Origin: Phytophthora sp. 'mugwort'
Lineage: Eukaryota > Oomycota > Peronosporomycetes > Peronosporales > Peronosporaceae
Assembly (NCBI GenBank): GCA_033558025.1
Contig: JAUCEF010000001.1
Coordinates: 558,001 to 622,000, forward strand
Length of the DNA stretch: 64,000 nucleotides
Direction: 5' to 3'
A model generated the notes under the pieces. It made no database searches. It was not told where the DNA came from and saw only the letters and a list, made by a program, of their open reading frames with translations. The position numbers were made by a program, and so were the translations under genes. Shown piece after piece: positions 57,794 to 64,000 of this stretch; position 1 is the stretch's first letter; every line of letters starts with the position of its first letter.

Positions 57794-58593
57794 CGGGAAA
57801 GGGCCTCAAGATTCGACCGGACGAAGCCGTCCCCGTGTCCGTCGCCGGCTGCATAATCTCTCGGCATTAAATACCGCCAGTATTACGGGGCTCTTGACAA
57901 TTGGTGTTGGACACGAACGATTCGTTTGCCTTCAGCCATGGACTGCTGCTGCACTGGAGGCCGGTTAGTAACAGGCTTGAGGTCGTGTTTTGGTGTCGGT
58001 AAGACGGCGGCGGAACACGGTGGAGCGATGTTAAGTCCTGTACTCCATCCAGCTCACGTAATGGTGGGACACTCAATAGTCCAGCAGGCTGTACCGCACA
58101 ATCGAACTGCACGTCGCAAGATAGCAACAGTATTAATACATGTAGTGCTAACCTACGGGTTGCCGAGGGCTTAGTGCTGCTCGTAGCAAGTCGAGTAAGA
58201 AATTCGTTTGAAAAGGTGGCGGAGTCCGACTTTCAATCACTGCCTCATAAACAGAGGCGAGCTTGTGGCTGGTGTGTTTATTTACAGACTGCACCTCTAG
58301 ACTGGAGACACGCCGAGTCTTGAAGTTGCAGCTCGCTTACTATCAACCGCATGGTATTTTTTGCTGCACCTAGCCATCGTCAACATTTTTTCGATACAAC
58401 CAGTCCGCAGCCTTATCACGGACGTTCAAAGTTGTTTACCGAGATTCACCAGGCTGTAGGTCGGGATCCTGGATTCCAGCACACAAGTTCACACGGATGG
58501 ACACTCAACTAGAAAGTGAAAGTCCTGTCCAACGGGCTGGTAGGATAAAGTGCGAGACAGCGTTAGCAGTCAGGGTCTGTCATATTTTGTCGC
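57794..58593. other. Divergent intergenic region
   Basis: It separates the phosphoesterase from the transporter pair. Short frames only; no domain or repeat recognised. It is presumed to hold the promoters of both genes. Confidence 0.45.
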
Positions 58594-58610
58594 CCTCACT
58601 CAGCAAATTT
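58594..58610 (+). promoter_or_regulatory. Possible oomycete initiator-like element
   Basis: CCTCACTCAGCAAATTT resembles GCTCATTYYNCAWTTT with one insertion and two mismatches. It ends only five bases before the ATG, which would leave an unusually short leader, so this is tentative. Confidence 0.35.
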
Positions 58611-58614
58611 ATCA

Positions 58615-60138
58615 ATGACGCCGAATGTTGCAGTCGAGACGCCTCGACTCCCAGGTCCCACGGTCGCCCGCGTGTCAGTTGGATCGCATACCGTTTATCA
58701 GCGGCTGGATGCTCTGGATGCGCGTCTCTCCTGGTTTTATGTCCGTCTACTGCTGCTAACAGGCATTAGTTGGGCGGTGCATGCTGCTGAGCTCGTGCTA
58801 TTCGCCTTCACGCGACACCTCGTGGCCCACAACGTTGGTATGGGGACCTACGCACTGGAAGCGCTCGGCATCAGCGTCTTCCTCGGATCGGCACTCGGCG
58901 GACCGCTCTTCGGGCATATTGCAGACGCTCGTGGACGACGCTCTGCTCTGCTATTGGCCATGACCCTGTCGTTGGTGGGTCTTGCTCTATCGGCCATGGT
59001 GAAGAAGGATTACCATGTGATCACAGCAAGAATTGTTGCGGGTATTGGACTTGGTGGAGAGCTGCCTGCAGCTACTGTTTTAGTACAGGAATTGTCCCCT
59101 AGACCAGTGAGAGGCCGCATGGTGGCGCTACTGGAAGCCTTCGCAGGCGTAGGTGGTGTTGTAGGTGTTGCGCTGGCCTTCGGACTCGCACCGCAACTTG
59201 GATGGAGACTAACTTACTGGGCCATTTGCGGCTGCGTGCTGTACACGGGTGTGCTCCGCTCCGGAATTCCCGAGTCTCCGCGGTGGTTGGCGAGTGTGGG
59301 GAGAGTAAACGAAGCTCTGCTCGTCGTGGAGAAGCTGGAACGAGCTCACGGAGCCCACGTGCATTACGACAAGCTCAAGGTGCAAGACGCCCCAACACCG
59401 CTGGAGATGGAAATGGTGCCTTCAGGTGCGCGAGTGAAGCCTTCAGCATTTGACAAGCCTGTTCATACGCTCGTGTTGTGGTCTCTGTGGACTGTCATGG
59501 CGGTGTCTTCTTACGCGCTGGGTGTGTATGTTCCGACGCTCATCAGTTTGTCGGGGTTTAACATGTATGAAAGTTGGACCACGATCTCATCGCTGCAGGG
59601 ATCCCAAGTAGTTGGGTGCATTGCAGCTTCGTGGATGCTGGAGTCTCGCGGTTGCAAACAATCGCTCGCGTGTTTCGCTACGTTGGTATCGGCGGCTTCG
59701 GTGCTTCTGAGCTACATGCCTTGGTACCGACTCGTGGTGGTTCTTGGAACCTCCTCCACGTCTGCGTTGCTTGCAGGAACATGGAGCTGCGTCTTAGCCT
59801 ACACGCCCGAGAACTACCCAACGCCTGTCCGTGCTCGTGGCGTCTCGTACGCCTTTGGCTTTAGTCGTCTTAGCGCTTCCGGCGGTGCGCTGCTGTATCC
59901 TCACATGTTCGATGTGTGGCTGATGTCGGTGCCTACTATTACGTGGGTCTTTGCTGGACTATTAGCTGCTACGGTTCTTGGCCTTGTAGTTCCCTACGGC
60001 TTTGACCCAGCAAAGGATGGATACCGCGGTGAGGTGAACGTGCACGACTCGGACACTGACGTGGAGTCGGGTGCCGACCACGAGGAAGAAGATGATCCTT
60101 CTGTGACTAACGTTGACGGAAATGAGAAAACTATCTAG
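58615..60138 (+). CDS. Major facilitator (sugar/SV2-like) transporter, tandem copy 1
   Basis: An intact 507-residue single-exon frame starting MTPNVAVETP. About twelve hydrophobic segments; the first, near 43-68, is LLLLTGISWAVHAAELVLF. Motif A between TM2 and TM3 is FGHIADARGRRSAL (99-112). RIVAGIGLGGELPAATVLVQ (139-158) matches TM4. PESPRWL at 219-225 is the sugar-porter/SV2 signature after TM6. A soluble central loop (~230-280) and an acidic C-terminal tail (residues ~470-507: HDSDTDVESGADHEEEDD) are cytosolic. It likely moves a small organic solute across the plasma membrane in symport; substrate unknown. A paralog with the same numbering follows 540 bp downstream in the same direction, and a dead third copy lies at 30.8-31.9 kb. 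Confidence 0.93.
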   Translation: MTPNVAVETPRLPGPTVARVSVGSHTVYQRLDALDARLSWFYVRLLLLTGISWAVHAAELVLFAFTRHLVAHNVGMGTYALEALGISVFLGSALGGPLFGHIADARGRRSALLLAMTLSLVGLALSAMVKKDYHVITARIVAGIGLGGELPAATVLVQELSPRPVRGRMVALLEAFAGVGGVVGVALAFGLAPQLGWRLTYWAICGCVLYTGVLRSGIPESPRWLASVGRVNEALLVVEKLERAHGAHVHYDKLKVQDAPTPLEMEMVPSGARVKPSAFDKPVHTLVLWSLWTVMAVSSYALGVYVPTLISLSGFNMYESWTTISSLQGSQVVGCIAASWMLESRGCKQSLACFATLVSAASVLLSYMPWYRLVVVLGTSSTSALLAGTWSCVLAYTPENYPTPVRARGVSYAFGFSRLSASGGALLYPHMFDVWLMSVPTITWVFAGLLAATVLGLVVPYGFDPAKDGYRGEVNVHDSDTDVESGADHEEEDDPSVTNVDGNEKTI

Positions 60139-60634
60139 CTCCAGAATTTAACAAAGAACGTCGAGATACCGCCGTCACCAAGGCTAGGCAGCAGCTAATT
60201 AGGCTGCGTTAGGGTGTGAGTTCTTAAGATATAAGTCGTACAGTTAATGAGTTCCTGGAACCATTGCGTGTTGTTGGCTTCCTTTCTCCTAGCTCTGCGA
60301 AAAAAAAAAATTGTTTGTGGGCATTTTGTCACGCAATCTCTGATCGCAGTAAGCAAACGCGCCTCTCGGCAGCAACCAACGCTCCGCGCTCGATCATGTC
60401 GGACTGTGCATCTAGGATGTGTCGCCTCAGTTTTAATCACAGAAGATTCAGTGCTGATGATGAAGGTCGTGAGATTACCGTAAATATGGAAACCTGTCCA
60501 GCAGATCGGTTGGACTGTCCACGCGATCGATGATTGTGTAGGACTCCTCAGTGTGTCCGGTAAGGCAGCATGGCGAAAGCCGTTTAGTGTTGACGCGGTA
60601 CAGTACCAGCGGACAGGTCGCTTCGTCACGTTTT

Positions 60635-60650
60635 GCTCAGTTTCCAATTG
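60635..60650 (+). promoter_or_regulatory. Oomycete initiator element
   Basis: GCTCAGTTTCCAATTG matches GCTCATTYYNCAWTTT at all but two positions. It lies about 30 bases before the ATG of the second transporter, the usual spacing for oomycete transcription starts. Confidence 0.6.
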
Positions 60651-60678
60651 ATCCTGCAGGCAATAGACCAAATCCGCC

Positions 60679-62175
60679 ATGCAGTATCAAGCTGTCGATT
60701 CCCCAAGTGTACAGCAAACCTCGCTTCCTGTCTCGCCTCGCAAGCTTCAGCACTCCGTTGACGCTCGACTGAATGCGCTTGAGCCTCGTCTTTCATTGTT
60801 CTACGTTCGACTGCTATTGCTCACGGGGGTGAGCTGGGCGATTCAAGCGGCTGAGCTCGCACTGCTTCTCTTCACGCGAGTGCTCGTTGCCAACGACATC
60901 GGAATGGGGACACCTGTCCTCGAAATCTTCGGAGCTAGCATCTTCTTGGGGTCGATGGCTGGAGGTCCCGTCTTCGGTCACGTCGCTGACCGCTTTGGAC
61001 GGCGGGTAGCTCTTCTGATTGCGATGGCATTTTCATTGGGAGGACTCGCTGTGTCAGCTCGCTCGAACGTCGAATACGTGCTGATCATCGGTCGCGTGGT
61101 TACTGGCCTTGGAATTGGTGGACAGCTGGCCTCGACGGTTGTGCTAGTTCAGGAATTGGCACCTCGATCTATGCGGGGTCGTGTGGTCTCGTTGCTCGAC
61201 GCTTTCACGGGTATCGGTGGCTTGATTGGCTTAGCTCTAGCCTACGTAGTGGCGCCTTGGTTGGAATGGCGCACAACGTATCTGTCCGTATGCGGACTCG
61301 TGCTGTATGCTGCAATATTGCGATTCACAGTTCCAGAGTCGCCACGCTGGCTTGCTGGTGTCGGTCGTATGGAAGAAGCCCACACTGTCGTGGAGAAGAT
61401 CGAGCGTTCGCACGGTATTGAGCCACCTTGTGCTATGGAAAAGAAAGTTCTCGAGTTTACGTCGGTTCTGGAGCCTCCAGCGAAGTCTTCGCGATGTAAG
61501 CGACTGGTCCCCATGCTCGTACTCTGGGCGTTGTGGGTTATTATGACCTTGTCGTCTTATGCGTTAGGGATCTATATTCCGACACTCATTAGTCTCGTTG
61601 GCTACAACATGTTTACGAGCTGGATCACTATTGCCCTGCTGAATATCGCTCAAGTGGTGGGTTCTTTTGCAGCAGCGACCGTAATCGACACGTACGGACC
61701 GCATCGCTCGTTCGCAGTTTCCGCAATTCTGGCTGCTTCCTTTTCGGTTGTGCTCGGCCACGCGAGTTGGTCACGCAATATAGTCATCGCCATGTCCTTC
61801 TTGGTGACAGCTCTATTATCTGCTTGCTGGAGCTGTGTCCTGACGTATACTCCAAGTCAGTATATGACATCGCATCGCGGCCGGGGAATAGGCTACGCTA
61901 TTGGAGTCAGTCGCTTGGCTGCGGTCGGAGGGTGCTATCTATTCCCTCTTATGTTTAACGTGTGGGTCTTGTCAGTACCTGTGCTGTGTTGGGTCTTCGG
62001 GGGTGTATTGACAACGGTAGCAGTGGGCGTTCTTCCTCACTTCGGCTACCAGCCGCTGGCCCAAGAAGGTGACGCTGAATCGTGTACGTGGACATCAGTA
62101 GCTGATCTGGAGCCTGGAGTAGACTCGAGTGAAACTGAAGAGCGCTCGATTCGGGTCGCTATCGCAGAAGAATAG
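60679..62175 (+). CDS. Major facilitator (sugar/SV2-like) transporter, tandem copy 2
   Basis: An intact 498-residue single-exon frame. It aligns without gaps with copy 1 over the first half: RLSLFYVRLLLLTGVSWAIQ at 37-56, motif A FGHVADRFGRRVAL at 99-112, and PESPRWLAGVGR at about 219. Twelve membrane segments; the C-terminal half is equally conserved (YALGIYIPTLISL and VLTYTPSQY). The acidic tail is shorter than in copy 1. It has the standard D in motif A (GHVADRFGRR) where copy 1 has ARGRR. Tandem duplication followed by divergence is the simplest history. The good initiator upstream suggests independent transcription rather than read-through. Substrate unknown. Confidence 0.93.
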   Translation: MQYQAVDSPSVQQTSLPVSPRKLQHSVDARLNALEPRLSLFYVRLLLLTGVSWAIQAAELALLLFTRVLVANDIGMGTPVLEIFGASIFLGSMAGGPVFGHVADRFGRRVALLIAMAFSLGGLAVSARSNVEYVLIIGRVVTGLGIGGQLASTVVLVQELAPRSMRGRVVSLLDAFTGIGGLIGLALAYVVAPWLEWRTTYLSVCGLVLYAAILRFTVPESPRWLAGVGRMEEAHTVVEKIERSHGIEPPCAMEKKVLEFTSVLEPPAKSSRCKRLVPMLVLWALWVIMTLSSYALGIYIPTLISLVGYNMFTSWITIALLNIAQVVGSFAAATVIDTYGPHRSFAVSAILAASFSVVLGHASWSRNIVIAMSFLVTALLSACWSCVLTYTPSQYMTSHRGRGIGYAIGVSRLAAVGGCYLFPLMFNVWVLSVPVLCWVFGGVLTTVAVGVLPHFGYQPLAQEGDAESCTWTSVADLEPGVDSSETEERSIRVAIAEE

Positions 62176-62966
62176 TGCGCATAGGGCCTGAAATAGGTAG
62201 AGTATTTCATAATATTTGATGTTTTGGATTTACACACTTGCGTGCTTTGTCTTTCGACGACTGCCGCAACGACACTATGTTTAGCAGAAGAATTCGGCTA
62301 TTGGGCTGCATCTTCTGCTGCATTCGCTTGGCATCTGCAAATACTCTGTCACGACATGTATTCTTGTTTAGGTACTGTAGTCTATCTATATTAATACTTA
62401 ATTAGTACGACCCAGTACTACATACCAGTAGTACTATAAGTACAATTTGTCGAAGCATTTTCGACGGGTGGACAACATTGTTTTAACGATTTGCTCAAAT
62501 ACAGAATGTACCTTTTTGACTCACAATTTCAAGACGTGTTATAAATTAAAACTTATAATACGGTACAACTTAACGAAACCTAGCCCTGAATGGTTTAATA
62601 AAGAGAACCCATGCATTGTTTGTCAATTTCATCACACACCCTTGCTTGGAGTAGAGGTTGTATCTTTAGCGTCAAGATCTCATTACCCACTCGCCCGAGC
62701 TGAACAAGTCAGGACACGTGAGTTTACCAAGACGGCTTAAGGAAAGAGTGAATATTGAGAGAACACGACCAGCAGAAACTTGCTGTTTTCTGGTACATTA
62801 TCTGAGTTTCAGCTACATGTAGAACGTGAGCTCACTGTTATGCCCAAAGTTGTTTACTTCCACGGACTTTGCTATTTCATTTTCGACAGACACTGATCCT
62901 CATGTCTGAAGAAAGCCAATGCAACGTATTTAACTCCATACACTATGAAGTAGCATCCAAACACAA
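62176..62966. other. Convergent intergenic region
   Basis: It lies between the 3' ends of the second transporter and the ABC transporter. AT-rich with a TAGTACTACATACCAGTAGTACTA-type inverted string near 62413-62438; one short plus frame (62447-62740) without a domain. No gene supported. Confidence 0.5.
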
Positions 62967-64000
62967 TCACCGCTTCTGGTGGTTCACGAAGCGCATAGCC
63001 AGGAGCGTGAGCACCCGGAAGAATACCAGGAAGGCGAGGACGATGGCGCAGTTTCGCCAGATCTCGCTGTGCTTCATCAGGAAGACGTCCTCAAGATACT
63101 CTTTCACGGTTAAGTTTGAGGGCAGCGACGGGGGCACATTGGTCATCGGCTTACAACCGACCTCCGAGCCGTCGCCGTCGCCGTCGCCGGGGCAGTAGCC
63201 GAACACGATGGTGGACATGGCCGCGAGCGTATACTTCTGCGGCGTGATGTGATGTAACCACTTGTAGCCCGTCGGCAGGTCTCCGGCAGGCGGACTGAAG
63301 CCCATGAACAGAAAAAAGATGAGCGACTGTAGCATGCCCAGGATCTGAGCGACCTCCACGTTTGGCAACAGGAAGACGAGGAATTCGCCGATGTATGCCT
63401 GTAGCAGCACGTGCAGCGACATGACCAGCCAGAACGTGAGGAAAGACCCAAAGCCGGTGAAGCCCACCATTGGGTAGAAGGTGACCATGAACAGCAGCAG
63501 TGCCAGAAACGCGTACGGGATCTCCGCGACACTCGAGCCGAAGAAGTACCAGACTGCATTGTACGTCTGCGCAGCCCGCTCGCGATAAAAGACAGCCCGC
63601 TCCTGTGACGCGATAGGCAAGGCGCTGTTGAACGAGCCAACTCCGAGAAAACAGACTGCTACGTACATCATGCCCATACCCGAATTAATCCCCGAGAAAG
63701 AAGTGTACTCGGCCCCGACGTACGTGATGCCGAAAAGGAGGCCCAACACCAACGCCACGAAGAAGCGTGTCAAGTTAAATGAAGCCGTGCGCCAGTACAT
63801 GTTGAAAAACCGCTGCAGCAGAAACTTCATCTGGATCAGCTCAGTCGCAGCACGCTTGTCGCTGAACTCCAGAGCAGGCATCGACGGCGACGGATGAGAC
63901 ACACCCTCGCGGTCCAAGTTTGACAGCAAAAACTGGAAATGTTTGCTCGCCTGGAAGACCTTGACAAAGTCCGTCTTGTCGCCGTTGCTGTTGCCCACAC
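62967..64000 (-). CDS. ABCG/PDR full-size transporter, C-terminal part (partial)
   Basis: An open minus-strand frame running off the right edge of the window; the stop is at 62967 and at least 343 residues are visible. It is the second transmembrane domain of a pleiotropic-drug-resistance ABCG transporter. It begins in the linker (DFVKVFQASKHF), then FFNMYWRTASFNLTRFFVAL for the first helix. The motif RAVFYRERAAQTYNAVWYFF follows, with VAEIPYAFLALLLF, a conserved ABC2 membrane pattern. Later come SPPAGDLPTGYKWLHHITPQ, the extracellular loop GYCPGDGDGDGSEVGC with paired cysteines, and the final helix to the basic tail RFVNHQKR. It probably exports toxic or lipid-like compounds at the plasma membrane. 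The nucleotide-binding domains lie outside the window. Confidence 0.93.
   Translation of the reverse strand, partial: VGNSNGDKTDFVKVFQASKHFQFLLSNLDREGVSHPSPSMPALEFSDKRAATELIQMKFLLQRFFNMYWRTASFNLTRFFVALVLGLLFGITYVGAEYTSFSGINSGMGMMYVAVCFLGVGSFNSALPIASQERAVFYRERAAQTYNAVWYFFGSSVAEIPYAFLALLLFMVTFYPMVGFTGFGSFLTFWLVMSLHVLLQAYIGEFLVFLLPNVEVAQILGMLQSLIFFLFMGFSPPAGDLPTGYKWLHHITPQKYTLAAMSTIVFGYCPGDGDGDGSEVGCKPMTNVPPSLPSNLTVKEYLEDVFLMKHSEIWRNCAIVLAFLVFFRVLTLLAMRFVNHQKR

Overview
The window looks like a piece of an oomycete nuclear genome, most likely Phytophthora or a close relative. The intact genes have very short introns (55-83 bp) with GTRAGT donors. Initiator-like boxes resembling the oomycete GCTCATTYYNCAWTTT element lie just upstream of several start codons. 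The repeats are the usual Phytophthora mixture: Ty3/gypsy, Ty1/copia, hAT, MULE, PIF/Harbinger, Tc1/mariner and many pogo/CENP-B-like elements. The assignment rests on this style and on family recognition, not on a database search.

Layout. At 0.1-3.4 kb are two host genes: a two-exon RRM protein and a two-exon acidic coiled-coil protein with repeated SUMO-interaction-like motifs. At 3.5-5.9 kb are two TA-flanked DNA transposons placed end to end and sharing one TA. At 6.7-11.2 kb is a convergent pair: a six-exon, about 1150-residue membrane protein joining a FUSC/ALMT-like transporter body to two EF-hands, and an Mpo1/DUF962 enzyme. From 11.4 to 31.9 kb there is almost only decayed sequence: an aldehyde dehydrogenase pseudogene, hAT, MULE and pogo remnants, a broken SET-domain gene, a well-bounded hAT element with perfect 8-bp target duplication, and a dead sugar-porter-like gene. 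That dead gene is cut by a gypsy retrotransposon (31.9-36.8 kb) which itself carries an internal inversion in its integrase.

At 36.8-42 kb lie two further copies of the Mpo1 gene. One is dead and in direct orientation. The other is intact and sits in an inverted duplicate that also carries a deleted copy of the EF-hand transporter gene. A fold-back MITE lies next to it. From 42 to 55.5 kb is a second transposon graveyard (pogo, Harbinger, copia, hAT) containing one internally deleted pogo element with perfect terminal inverted repeats.

The right end (56.6-64 kb) is a host island: a secreted metallophosphoesterase, two tandem major facilitator transporters, and the 3' end of a full-size ABCG/PDR transporter running off the window.

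Host genes are mostly membrane or secreted functions (transport, lipid oxidation, phosphate release). I see no operon-like or defence-type system. The most distinctive items are the Ca2+-binding FUSC transporter and the duplication history of its locus. No tRNA, rRNA or CRISPR array was seen.
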